Shown here: one piece after another, positions 1-10,891 of the stretch
How the letters are laid out: each line of letters starts with the position of its first letter
How positions within the stretch are numbered: the first letter of the stretch is position 1
Source of the DNA: Trichostrongylus colubriformis
Lineage: Eukaryota > Nematoda > Chromadorea > Rhabditida > Trichostrongylidae
DNA length: 64,000 nt
Assembly (NCBI GenBank): GCA_963978905.1
Contig: OZ022258.1
Span: 27,594,716-27,658,715 of the forward strand
Direction: 5' to 3'
Position numbers and translations under genes: made by a program
Notes under the pieces: generated by a model
The model's database searches: none
What the model was told of the DNA's origin: nothing
What the model saw: the letters and a program-made list of their open reading frames with translations, nothing else

Positions 1-24
1 CAAAATATAAAGAGAGAAACTTAC

Positions 25-3000
25 AAAATCGACTCGTACATCGGAAAAATCTTTTCCATATTTTTCGAGCGCATCTTCGAATAGATTCGCCTCAGCAGCC
101 GACCATTCCTCGATTTGATCCCTAAAAAAGGTTATTTCATTGGGAATGGGTTTAATAAAGAAAGATAATCAATAGACTGGTGGAGCCAGCATATTCTGTA
201 TTCCTACCTGCATAAAATTGGCCCTCCAAGACTGACAGTGTTGTGACCAGTTGCCTTATCTGCTTCTAACGGGTAATAGTTCTTGTTTGGTGGTGGGACG
301 AGGTACTTCACAGCCTGGAGCCAATTGCTTTATGAGAAAAGAAAGTAATAAAGAAGTGCTATGAACAAAATAGTTGTGAGAGCGTAAGAATCTTACTTAC
401 CTGACCGATATCGTAACCAGCCTGATGGAGTAAGGCCATAGCATGTAGGAGAGTAACATCTCGTGATGCAGCCGCTGCCGTCATATGAAGAGATGGCAGC
501 TTTGTCGATGAGGACGTATCCAAAGCTCGAGAGAACGTACCTACGGCTCTGCAATATTATCGACCTAACGTCAAAATTATGCTAATCTTATCTGCGGACC
601 GTGTACTTTCGCAACATGGTGACAAACCTAGCAACAATAAGAAACTGATCCATGTCCCTGTCCGTGAGGGAGTGATGAGGATGATAAACAAGTGTTTCTC
701 GTTCTGTCTCTGATGGTGCGCGATGCGATGCTCTCATCTCACTCCCACTACGCTCTTCTTCATCATCAATCATCAACTCGTCGCTACAAAAAGAACTATA
801 AACAAATACAATGGAAAGTTGCGACATAAGAGACTCAAAAAAAGGTCACAGGGCACATCCTGGTGCAAATCAAGACACGACTTCGATGTAGGAGCAGGAA
901 GAAAGTCTTACCCATCTCCATTCTCCTTCGCATCGTCGCACTCCATCGTTTCAGGCACTTGCGCTTGATACTTTTCGCCGACACGAATAGCTCCTTTATC
1001 AGCAAGCAGTGTTAGCTGACCTGGGTCGTATACCAACGAATAAAAGAACTTGTCCTAGAATATAAATAGTGTGATATAGTCGAAAGTAGAAACAGCCTAG
1101 AACGCACTTCACCCTCATAGCTGGAAACCGTCTCTATCTCGCTGAGAAGTGTTACTTGGCACTTTCCACGAATAAGTGTGGCTGGAAGTGTCTCCACCTG
1201 CCGGGACAAGAAAAGTTCTCGTTGTCTAAAGCATTCTACACTGACTTCCTACTACATATAAGTCTTCATAAAATATGCCTCTATCCTACCGGATCCGGTG
1301 TCGTCGAGACTCTTCGAGTTCCTCCACACCAAGAGGCAAACCAGCCGATCCCCATTCGAAGCGCTTATCTGATTCCGTATCCTCCTTCACCTCGCTCTTG
1401 TGATCTGAAGGGATAAATGGAAAATGAAAGGCACATTTCACGATAAGACTTGTCCCGTTACCCGTTATCGCGCTCGATTTAGAGGCACTTTCCGCGATTA
1501 CCTTGAATGGGTTTAAGAGCTGAATTATAAAATTCGAGGTGCTAAGGAATACGCCGACAAAAAAAATCCTGAAGAAGCCCTCGAAAATGGCAAAAATGAG
1601 GCCCCCTGACATATGGCTTTGTACGAGGTTACCGCGTGAAAACGAGCCTTCGAATCAGTTCCCGTTGGATGTTATCATGAGGAACCTTGAGATACTACTT
1701 GTTTTCCCAAGTGAACATATCCTTAACTACTGGAATTTCTTATCTTATCTTATCGCATAATCACAGGCCCACGTAAACGCCACGTTGGAAAAAGCTTCGT
1801 CCAATGCCGGGTGGGGTCGCCAATTGGTGGGAGGGGTCCCAGTTGCCTCCCACTGGCTTTGCGCTGCCAGGAGGGCTCGTGGGGCCGCTCTATTGGTACA
1901 GCCGCGACAGTTACCCGGGGGTCTATCGGCTCCGGCAGGGTAAATAGTTGGTGTGATTATCGCGGAAAGTGCCTTTAAGAGTTTGGGAATGTGGAGGAAC
2001 ACATATGCGGAAAACTGAAGAAAACCTTCGAAATCCATGGAAACTAAACGCTCCCTCATGTCCCTTTCGCCGAATTTACAGTAGAAAGTAGACCTTAGGT
2101 CGAGTTTTTAGAGTCACCGTTAGGGGTAATGTCAGCAGACTGGAATAATTATTGAATATAAAAGTTGAGGAAATCAGCAGTGTGACAGCAGAGAAAAAAC
2201 AGAAAAACGATAAAAAACGAATGCCCTCATCTACTTTTGCCCCTTCTGCATCACTAGCTGGTGAGGATAGATGAAGACGGGCGAGGGACGAAGTCAGCCA
2301 GTCAAGGACGCAGTTCCGCCCGCTCCAACTCGAAATATTGTAAGTTGCAGGATGAAATAGGATAGTGGTTAAGCCTCAGCGTGCGCTTTTTCAATGGGTT
2401 TCGTTCTTCTCTCCCGGACTGAGCTTGCTCACAGATGGTATTGGTTGCCGGTTCTCTTTACGACTGACGTGCCGTAACTATCGCCGCCTTGTTTCCCAGC
2501 TCCCAAGAGTAGAAGCTCAGACGCACCACACCATCGTCGCCACTTCGAGGAGCTCTATCTCGATTGGATTCCTTTATATGCTGGTGAAACTTTGAATGCG
2601 GCCTTTAGCAGACAGTATATCATAAACATGCGTGTAACAGATGAACTCAAATTCCATGGACCATTCCTTTAGGCGTTCCGGGATCGTTGCTGATCTTCAC
2701 GCCGTGGTAATGGCCGTACACCCCCTTGCAGTTGCGAAGGGGATGTTGCTCACTGATGTAACAAAAGTTCTCAAACTATCGCGAACTTTGTCTTTAAACT
2801 TTGCAGGAAGCACAACATTTTGCCCTGCCTACCAAGCTCTGGATACCACATTCGCATAAACTACCTGTTACATCCGGTTCCACCTTCGCATCAGCTCCGT
2901 TCGCCACAGTGTGACCAGCCGATCCGAACTTCTCAGGTTTTGGTTTGTCTTCTTCATAATCTGAAACGTAATGACGCTCACATGCTCCACTGATGGAGAC

Positions 3001-4500
3001 CATTAATTTAACAACAGCAATCGATTCCAGAAAATTGATAGAAGTTTGCCCGACTGTCTCTGCCTCTTACGCACCTACGATTGACGAAATGTGTGTTAGG
3101 CACTTGCTCGTATTGACGATGCAGGTGATACGGTGAGAAGAAAGAGGCACCTATAGATTAAGCGCCTGAGCGAATAGGCGACTGTCAGTAAGGCGAAGCT
3201 AAGGATCAATATTTTCTCTTCGCCTAATCCAAATCGCTTGATCGTCTGATCACCTGATCGTTCGATCGCCAGATCGATCCGCATCTTAGCCTTTTTGCTT
3301 ACTCGCCTAATCTCACCGACCTCACTTCACACGACACACTAATCTCACTCGCAAGTAGCGGTGCGAAATGCCTTCCTAATAATACAGGAAGTCACATAGT
3401 GGTGAATGAACAAAGACGCAACAGGTGCGAAGAGCCTTACATTCGTCAAACCTCCGTTCGGCTTGGTCGGCTATTTTCAAAAGTGCAGAAGAAATGTCTC
3501 GACGGCGGTAGTACAAAGTGACCCGCGCCTCAACCTGCCCTGTTGCAGTCTGAAAAGTAGTTCATCAAAACTTTTCTGAAATAGTCGCGAAACCTTCGAA
3601 ATTTCCTTAAAAATGACACAAAACGTTCCTCATGTGAATCTTGATGTCATAATGGTGAAAGTGGATCTTCCCATACCCCAGGAGTATTTCGACGAGCTAA
3701 ATCCCAAATGCGGGTAATTCAAAATTCCTCAACCTTATCAAACTAGGGAATTTACGGAGAGCCTTTGTTGTAGAACTACTGCCAACATTTCCTTCTACTT
3801 GAGTGCCGCTTGACACTTTTCATGGTTTTTTACAAGAATTTACTACAAGACTACCCATAAAAAGTAAAAGGCTTGGTCAAGAAAAACGGCTTTCTTTACA
3901 AAAACAAAAAGAGCAAGCCTCAGAGAACATTAATATATTGCAGGAAGACCACGACTTTTGATGACAGCGGCACAGCGGGACGGCATAGGGATGGCACTCC
4001 AAAAACAAAAAATTGCATTGTATAACCACGTAACCTACACCATTGAGCGCCAAAATAGTATATTAAGTATGCAGTGTCTCCAAGTACAACATACTAAAAT
4101 TTCTCTTAGACCGGTGCAGTTCAAAAAAGTTACAAGTGAAAAACCCAAGTGAAAGATCATTTCGCCGAAGACTTTTGAGCGCTACTGTATATCTAGGTGC
4201 ATATTCCGGTAATCCAAGAGAACTACACCATCAAACAATTTACAAATCCAAAAATAGTTGCAAGCAAGAAGTGAAGAACAATATGTGAACTGAAAGAAAA
4301 CTGTGATTCGCCAGAAAACTGAGAAATCGAGTGACCACTCACCTTGTTTAAATCTTCTATTCGACGTATTTGATATGGAGTGTTTTCAGGAGTTTCAAAA
4401 TAGACGTAATCTAAAATACCAGCTTCAGAGTGAAGTAATACAGAATGAGGAGCTATTGTCACTTACCACCAACTTTGTACATATTCTGAGTGTGTGACAT
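25..4500 (-). CDS. lin-40: MTA/LIN-40-type chromatin protein (BAH-ELM2-SANT), N-terminal 397 residues, 3' part beyond window
   Basis: Coding exons in transcript order: 4467-4500, 4343-4410, 3441-3549, 2865-2960, 1290-1404, 1108-1225, 912-1054, 628-783, 401-548, 208-314 and 25-121. All junctions are GT-AG and all phases match, giving 1191 nt or 397 codons. The start ATG (4500-4498) begins [17 protein letters not shown], the usual MTA BAH opening. BAH spans about residues 8-200 (RRRDI near 55, [17 protein letters not shown] near 146-162). ELM2 spans about 200-340 ([46 protein letters not shown]). The SANT start is [19 protein letters not shown] near 369. Family knowledge: MTA proteins are nuclear NuRD subunits, and ELM2-SANT recruits and activates class I HDAC. 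The residue 71-140 linker inside BAH is charged and has no counterpart that I can place in vertebrate MTA. In C. elegans EGL-27 has the same domain order, but the short N-terminus favours LIN-40. Identity as an MTA protein is near certain; the exact orthologue is less so. Confidence 0.95.
1479..1977. repeat. inverted-repeat element in the MTA intron 1405-2864
   Basis: The segment AGGCACTTTCCGCGATTA near 1480-1500 reappears inverted near 1953-1975 (ATTATCGCGGAAAGTGCCT). The interior holds a GC-rich stretch (1800-1935), and both halves share a looser GAAGAAAnCCTTCGAAAATGG-like segment. The open frame running through it has no family match and is treated as a repeat artefact. The rest of this 1.46-kb intron (about 1980-2864) shows nothing recognisable. 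Confidence 0.5.
3229..3290. repeat. GATC/ATCG-rich low-complexity patch in the MTA intron
   Basis: TGATCG, TGATCA, TTCGATCG and AGATCGATC recur at 5-10 bp spacing in this patch, inside the intron between the exons ending at 2960 and starting at 3441. It is probably simple-sequence drift. No function is visible. Confidence 0.35.
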
Positions 4501-4533
4501 GATTACATAAGAATAGATTTTAGTCCCAACCCA

Positions 4534-4538
4534 CCTGA
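4534..4538 (-). promoter_or_regulatory. possible trans-splice acceptor just upstream of the MTA start codon
   Basis: On the minus strand a TTTCAG ends at 4535, 34 nt upstream of the ATG at 4500-4498. No ATG lies between them. This fits a spliced-leader acceptor, which is common in nematodes. An ordinary cis-acceptor of a 5'UTR intron would look the same. No core promoter was identified. Confidence 0.3.
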
Positions 4539-5840
4539 AACCATTTCAGTGTGTCACGATAAGAACGTAAAATTAAAAAAAGAACAATCCAGCCCTGCGG
4601 GTGAACTGAGTTGTTCATCGTTAAAGAACCAATACAAATTCTCACGGAAAACTAGCCAACTGAGTGCTATACAAAATGAATTTTGTACGGCGACTAAAGG
4701 ACGTCGGTGATGGGTTGAGAGTCCATACTCAGATAGTAACTCTGCAAAACAGCTTAGGACTCCGTGAACGTATGGCGGAAGGGGTGGGGAGCACAGTGCG
4801 TTTCATCAACTCGCCTCTCTTCCTTGAGTAAAATTCTCAGCTCCTCGCGAATAATCATTTCCCTCTAACGTTCCTCTCCCTTTATTAGCTTGATTCAAAA
4901 GTGGACTTAAACAGCAACCTGGATCAAAGCAGCAGCAGGAATGGACCCACACTTCTTCCCAGTGAATCCTAAGATTCGCGGAACGGGGCCGTACCCATGA
5001 AGTATACGATACGGGCGTATTGACGGTGCTCATCATCTGCTCTAAGAGCCATCAACTGAGTGTTTTAGTTGGGAGTGTTTTCGAGCAAACAGTCCTTTGG
5101 TAGTCTGGCGCTGGCCTCGCCTTTTCTCACTGGTTGCTCATATAACCTACAAGGGAAGTTTTTTTCTAACCGAATTATCACCGAACCTACAGCAGCATTA
5201 CATAGTGCAGCACTGCGGTCGATGGTAAGATTGAAATGTTAAGGGGACGAGACAGCGGGGTGGTCCCGTAACGTTAGGTCGGTAGTCGGTCGTAACGAGG
5301 ACAGCTACCCCTGGAAAACTCGCACTGCATTTTTTCGTGTTGTAGATTTAGGTGACAGTGTATCGGACTACTCATGGGTTAATTGTATCGGTGCAGAAGT
5401 GCGCTATGAAGAAAAGCCTTATGCACTGAGCTCGAAACTCCTTCCCAATCGAAGAGCCTCTAGGTCTCCCGAAAAAAATGATACAGGAAGAGCGGCAAAT
5501 TGAGGATCTGTAAGTGGATAAACTGTTGTGGGTAGTGTTGTCAACCCCTATGAGAACATAACAAGGTGATGGTACGAAAAGAGATGAATAGAAGAGAAAC
5601 TCAAGACATTCAAGAAAACACCATCAAATTGCTGCGCGTCGCGTACAGAGCAATTAACATATCGAGTTGTATGAAGTTGGCAACGGTGCAGGAACGTGCA
5701 AGAGATTTCGCAACGGAGCACGGAATTTGTCGAGGGCTTGGTATGAGATGCATGGCTATCAGGAAACGGGCTAGCCAATGATAATTATCGGAAATTGAGT
5801 TGCACAAGAGTCAAGAACAAGATTCAAGATCATCCGATCA
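4539..5840. other. upstream spacer of the MTA gene, nothing recognised
   Basis: This is the 5' flank of the minus-strand MTA gene. No further exon, RNA gene or repeat with a clear boundary was found. A promoter must lie here or further to the right, but no TATA-like or initiator element can be singled out. Confidence 0.4.
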
Positions 5841-6153
5841 GAGATACCAATTCAAGTCGGGGAGGTGGGGGAGGGAGACGTAACTTAGCGTCAAACTTTC
5901 ATCGACGTCGAGCTTCTTTCCCTCCCTAGGCTGGCTCCACGGAAAAACTCACCGGCGCGCCGCATGCGCGCGCCGGTGAGTTTTTCCCTCCTCCCCCCTA
6001 GGCTTAGGCTAAAGCAGATGAAACCTGTGCTTTGGCATGCTTTTTCATGTGGAAGAAGAGTATCAATTTTAGGCTAAGCCTAGGGAGGGAAAGGAGCTTC
6101 GACCTTGACGCGAAATTGCGTCTCCCTCCCGACTTGAATTGACCCGAGATACC
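5841..6153. mobile_element. hAT-like foldback MITE with 8-bp target duplication and strong central hairpin
   Basis: GAGATACC occurs at 5841-5848 and again at 6146-6153, flanking inverted ends AATTCAAGTCGGG (from 5849) and CCCGACTTGAATT (to 6140). The arms continue with matching blocks, such as CCTCCCTAGGCT against AGGCTAAGCCTAGGGAGGG. In the middle, 5941-5960 and 5968-5987 form a perfect 20-bp stem with a 7-nt loop. Eight-base duplications are typical of hAT elements. There is no coding capacity. It is therefore read as a non-autonomous element. Confidence 0.65.
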
Positions 6154-6837
6154 TACCATTCTGTTAAAATTCATTGAAATGCTCGAGATAATTATTCTTA
6201 TTAAAACTCAGCTGTTCTAGCGAAGGTAACAAAGAGGACTAACTCAGTGAAAATGATAACAAAGTGTTATATCGATTGACGTATTCAACTGGGACGGTCC
6301 CACGCTGAACTCGAGTTACATAAGAGAAATGTGCAAGCAGTGGAGGGGAACTCGATAGCAGTATTTGTGAAAAAAAAAAACAATAAGGTGTGGGCTGCTG
6401 CTGCCGTTCATAGAAAGTGGAAAATGCTTTAGTGAGTTTGTCCAGCTAATTTATCAGAAGTAGGCAAAAATGGCTCTCAGTTTTGGCGGCCGACGTAACT
6501 CAGCCAAACAAGGTCGTTCAGCTCACTTCTACAGCGGCATGGATCAATAATGTCTGACGCTTGGAGAACGCGCCGGTCACCTGCCGCTACTATCGAGTCC
6601 GAACTCGACCTCCCTAGTGGCCGTCGGGGTAATGCGTGTTCTGGTGGGCTCCCCACCATGACAGGCAACTCTGGGTTGGTTTTATAAAGACATAACTGTT
6701 AAGCGCCCTCAAAAAAATGCGGGTGACATGAATCATACAAGACTGCGCACTCTATTGATATTAGGTCCATGCAGAATAAATGGCCAAAACGGACTACTTT
6801 TTTCAAAACGCCATAACTTTGCTCAGACACAACTTTA

Positions 6838-7155
6838 TTTGTCGAAATAAAAACCATTCGAATCTACACAACCTTGCCAACGATCTGGTAAAGAAAATAT
6901 GCCATCATGATCAAATTCAGGATTGCGAAAATTAATGAAGTCAACGATGGCATTTTCAACATGCATCGTTTCGGCGAACTCCTTCTGACCCAGGTTTGCA
7001 TCGAGAACCGGGAAAAAGTGGTAATTCGTCAGAGATAGGTCTGAGGAATAAGGGGGGTGAGGGAGAGTCTCGATCAGTTTCTGCTGGGTGACTTGCGAAC
7101 TGTGGGGTTTTGCGTTGTTTTGCGCACCCATTAAAAAAATGATGCAGTTAGGCAT
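6838..7155 (-). pseudogene. mariner transposase C-terminal fragment (left arm)
   Basis: This roughly 106-codon open frame contains the mariner C-terminal landmarks NNAKPH, LPHPPYSSDLSLTNYHFF and [15 protein letters not shown]. In active DD34D enzymes the second catalytic Asp sits at the DNA.PH motif and the third at (T/S)DYH. Here both positions are Asn, so the catalytic triad is lost. The N-terminal DNA-binding half is absent. Confidence 0.8.
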
Positions 7156-7156
7156 C

Positions 7157-7381
7157 GAGCCTCTCCCTCACCCCCTTATTTCCCAGACCTATCCCTGACG
7201 GATTACCACTTTTTCCGGGTTCCCGATGCAAACCTGCGGCAGAAAAATTATGCACGGTAAAAATGTCATTCTTGACTTTATTGATTCTCGCAATCCAGAA
7301 TTTGATCGTGATGGTATATTTTCCTTACCAGATCGTTGGCAAAATTCTGTAGATTCGAATGGTTTTTATTTCGACAAATAA
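7157..7381 (+). pseudogene. mariner transposase C-terminal fragment (right arm, inverted copy)
   Basis: This is an inverted, more degraded duplicate of the left-arm fragment. The translated end again reads [15 protein letters not shown] followed by TAA, and the Y.F region is frameshifted and shortened. It exists only as part of the foldback structure. Confidence 0.65.
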
Positions 7382-7477
7382 AGTTGTGTCTGAGCGAAGT
7401 TATGGCCAATTACGTTTCGGCCATTTATTCTGCATAGACTCAATAATAGATAGCCATCAATGCAAAAGATATCGTGA

Positions 7478-9515
7478 GTAGTGGCACTGTCCTACTGCTG
7501 GCGCTATGTGGATACGGTTTGGAGTGGGGCAGAAGTACTTCAAGTAACACCAAAATCCCTCCTTCTTACCACTGGGGTCAGGAAGAATTCATACCACTAC
7601 TTCGCAATCATTGAGATGCCCCCCCCCCCTGAATAAACACACAGAGACTTTTCATTTCATACTCCCTGTTTGCAAAAACAGCAATTACAGACCATTTTGG
7701 AGCGCCTGATAGGGTGCGGCTTAGGGACTTGGGCGATGGTGTATCAAACTCTCTCAAACTGCGACCACTCCCAGTCTCGGCACTCAAGCCACGCCCTATC
7801 TACCGCTCCGAAAAGGACTATGTATTAGTAATTATTACACGCATCGATGACTTAAAATGAGGTATTGAGTTGGGAAATAAATCCCCGCCGTTTTTTTCAA
7901 CCCCGTTTTTCACATTGTTTCCTTCATCTTTCGACAAGGATTATATATCTTTTTGATAGAGCTTTTTTTGCTCTACAAAGTGTTTTTCGATTCCTTCGAC
8001 TACCTATTTATGAGGTCTGGAAATGAAGTAAGCTGAAGGCAAAAAACTGGCACTTGCGCATCTCATCTTTCTCGTCTGCCATCGAGAACAAAAAAATGTT
8101 TGTGTGCAGGTTTCGATAGTGCTCTTTCAGCTCTACAAAATGAGACTACTTTTTATTCAAACCACTCAACTTTTTGCTGTTTTTAAGACTCACAAAGGCA
8201 GTACTCGCAAAAGTGTGCACTTTCGTCATCTCCTCTTCCTCGCCTACCATCGAGATCGAAGGGAATCTCCAGGTATGCATTCGATAGAGCTTTTTTTGCT
8301 CTACAAGATGATACCACTCCTCTTTTGAATCTTTTCATAATTTAGCATGTGAGCATAAGTTTTTACCTTTTTTCAACTCAAAATTGCGTTCTGAAAATAA
8401 ATTCTTTTGGCACAATGTTCTATTCTATTCGATAGAGCTCTTTTCGCTCTACAAGGCAGTGCTTATAGTTTTCGTTCAAATCAATTTTTGCTATTTTTTA
8501 GACTATTTAAAAGGAATGTCAAGTCGACGAAATCGAGCCCAATCGACACAAAAATGCACGGTTCTGTCGACTTGACACTCCTTTTAAATGATCTAAAAAA
8601 TAATAAAAAATAATTTGAATAAGAACTATCTTGTAGAGCGGAAAGAGCTCTATCGAATAGTATAGAACGTTGTGCCAAAAGAATTCATTTTCAGTACGCA
8701 ATTTTGAGTTGAAAAAAGGTAAAAACTTATGCTCACATGCTAAATTATGAAAAGATTCAAAAGAGGAGTGGTATCATCTTGTAGAGCAAAAAAAGCTCTA
8801 TCGAATGCATACCTGGAGGTTCCCTTCGATCTCGATGGTAGGCGAGGAAGAGGAGATGACGAAAGTGCACACTTTTGCGAGTACTGCCTTTGTGAGTCTT
8901 AAAAACAGCAAAAAGTTGAGTGGTTTGAATAAAAAGTAGTCTCATTTTGTAGAGCTGAAAGAGCACTATCGAAACCTGCACACAAACATTTTTTTGTTCT
9001 CGATGGCAGACGAGAAAGATGAGATGCGCAAGTGCCAGTTTTTTGCCTTCAGCTTACTTCATTTCCAGACCTCATAAATAGGTAGGCGAAGGAATCGAAA
9101 AACAGATAGTAGCATTTTGTAGAGCAAAAAAAGCTCTATCAAAAAGATATAAATCTTTGTCGAAAGATGAAGGAAACAATGTGAAAAACGGGGTTCAAAA
9201 AAAACGGCGGGGACTTATTCCCTTAGCCCAATAGTAAAGCGACAAGTGGTCTTGCTTCCGCCAAAACGGGATCTGGATGAATGACACTAGTATAACAGGA
9301 GATGCCAATAGGACATTAAATTCTCATTGCTGCGTTCGATGTGCGACGCGACGGTGCGAGTGGGTCCTGAAGCGATGGCGGTGCCCTGCATCATTCTCGG
9401 TGTAATCCATTCAGGACCCCACCAACACGGTGCTCGTAACTCGCACCATGTTCGCGCGCAGAAGGCGGGCTCGCGAATTCACTGTTTTAATGGCATACAC
9501 CCTCGGTGTATTTAG
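7478..9515. repeat. composite foldback repeat (modules X and Y) split by the giant foldback
   Basis: Bases 7478-7862 (module X, containing an inverted GCGCCTGATAGGG...CCCTATC pair) and 9234-9515 (module Y, containing GGTGCGAG...CTCGCACC pairing) are together the reverse complement of the uninterrupted repeat at 23085-23905. The order is the same, and the only major difference is the 1367-bp block 7865-9231. No coding capacity is seen. Transposition class is unknown. Confidence 0.65.
7865..9231. mobile_element. 1.37-kb giant foldback element with TA target duplication
   Basis: The two arms (about 680 bp each) are inverted near-identical copies meeting at about 8548, with only a short spacer. 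For example, 8104-8328 and its counterpart 8757-8981 differ by about one base. Ends are TTGAGTTGGGAAATAAAT and, inverted, TTGGGCTAAGGGAATAAGT, followed by CCCCGCCG. They are flanked by TA at 7863-7864 and 9232-9233. Each arm contains about four diverged units of roughly 150-170 bp, each opening with a mini-hairpin of the form GATAGAGC-T(n)-GCTCTAC (7955, 8115, 8283 and 8431, mirrored on the right). No protein family is recognised. TA duplication suggests mobilisation by a Tc1/mariner-class transposase. Confidence 0.8.
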
Positions 9516-9664
9516 TCCCTCTGTTCGTCAAAAATCGGCGAATTGGGGGTTAATTCCCACTCAGCAACACCACCACTTCGATCGGAAATAGAGCGCATGG
9601 TACATCTATGAAGGGATTGATCACACATACTGTGTTTATTTCTCATGCTAATATGAATCTCTAT

Positions 9665-9850
9665 AGCCTAAGGCCGCGGTCATACTCACCGCAGGCGAGG
9701 CGTGGCTGCGTTCAAAGGCAGCGAGGGAGAGTGGCACAGAGGAGCTGCAGAGATGACGCAGGCAACGATGTAGAGAGGCATACGCGAAGACGCAGATATA
9801 CGCATCCACGCCCTGCCGCCGGCATCGCAAAGTACGACCGCGGCCTAACG
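9665..9850. repeat. GC-rich foldback with GGCCGCGGTC ends
   Basis: CCTAAGGCCGCGGTCATACT near 9667 pairs with AGTACGACCGCGGCCTA near 9831-9846. The GCGGTCATACT end and TGCGTC/GACGCAG motifs recur at 33478-33560, so this is a small repeat family. Bases 9851-10330 show nothing further except a short segment similar to 62285-62340. Confidence 0.55.
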
Positions 9851-10330
9851 TTTCAACCTTCTCATCTTCTTCGGAGGCCCGGAGGTGACTCGAAGTATAG
9901 TATAGCATAGCTTACGTAACGAATAAATCAATTCTCAGTCGAGATATTATACTCGCGAGACGCTGACTCTTTTCATATGTCCATAACATGATTGAGCACT
10001 TCCCATTGCTACCATGCACTAATCTCCTTACAGATATCTAAAATTTCGCAGCACTCAATATTTTGTATTAGCGCTCAAGATACGCGCGAAATTCAGCGAG
10101 TTTGGAAAGGTGGTATCAAAAACTGCTCCCACGGGTTCTCACCATAGGCGAGCGCGCGACGTCCCATGGCAAGCACGTGAACAATCGCGCGGTCGTCAAT
10201 GCGTTGAACACCATCCATCGACCGTAGCCCGTCCATTACGGATTTTTTTCCTTCAAAATCTCATCGCTGATCATAAAAATTTTTCCACACGTTTAGACCC
10301 TTTTCGGAACTAAATTTGAAATTTTTACTT

Positions 10331-10757
10331 AAAGGAATCGTCCACGGAAAATAAGTTTTTTTGTTACCCATATATTTATGTTGAATTTGCCTAATGTTGA
10401 CCTCATGCAAAATTCCACGCGAAAAAATGTGAATCTGGCTGAGATACAGCACCACAAAGTGCTGTCCCAGTGGGCGGGGTCTCCGTGTAAAAGCCTCGTA
10501 CCGCGTCCGCCGTGGTCTGAGACGCATTGTAGGAACAGAAGGTTACGTAAACAGTCCCACTCTCCGTTCCCAACGGCGGCGGAAGACGGGACGAGGCTCT
10601 TACACGGAGGCCCCGCCCTTTGGAACCGCACTTTGTGGTGCTGTATCTCAGCCACATTCACATTTTTTGCGTGAAATTTTGTATGAAGCCAACATTAGGC
10701 AAATACAGCATAAATATATGGGTAACACAGAACTCATTTTCTGTGGACGATTCCTTT
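10331..10757. mobile_element. palindromic MITE, family A, copy 1
   Basis: The ends AAAGGAATCGTCCACGGAAA and the inverted TGTGGACGATTCCTTTA enclose a fully foldback interior. It includes TTACCCATATATTTATG near each end, an inverted CAGCACCACAAAG pair, and a GC-rich core around TTACGTAAACAGTCCCACTC. Further copies lie at 26602, 35024, 46125, 46510 and 60404. The several overlapping open frames here arise from the palindrome and are not genes. Confidence 0.8.
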
Positions 10758-10891
10758 AGGTACCAAATGTTTCCGCGTACGCCGCGTCTGCTGTGTGCGG
10801 TGCGTAGCTTTGATTGCTAGCGCTTTTCCGTATTTACCCCTCTTGATATGACCTTTGCAGATTGTCCACGTAGCTCCTAATTCCATGACAG

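Larger units (their letters stand above)
6761..7443. mobile_element. foldback mariner: two inverted transposase 3' halves flanked by TA
   Basis: The element starts with TTAGGTCCATGCAGAATAAA and ends with the inverted counterpart. TA duplications lie at 6759-6760 and 7444-7445. The left arm encodes a mariner transposase C-terminus on the minus strand and the right arm encodes the same region on the plus strand, meeting near 7153. Both outer ends are therefore the 3' end of a mariner, and no N-terminal half remains. It cannot encode an active enzyme and would need transposase in trans. Confidence 0.8.

Noticed and set aside
1108..1113. Alternative donor GAGG/GTGAAG at 1112 in the MTA gene
   Set aside because: It breaks the reading frame. 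The donor GTGCGT after 1108 keeps the frame and restores the conserved [16 protein letters not shown] segment.
8104..8981. Two near-identical 74-codon open frames in opposite orientation
   Set aside because: They are the same segment seen in the two arms of the giant foldback, so their similarity comes from the palindrome rather than from gene duplication.
10329..10674. Cluster of overlapping 80-110 codon frames on both strands
   Set aside because: All lie inside a palindromic MITE, and the same frames recur in its other copies in broken form.
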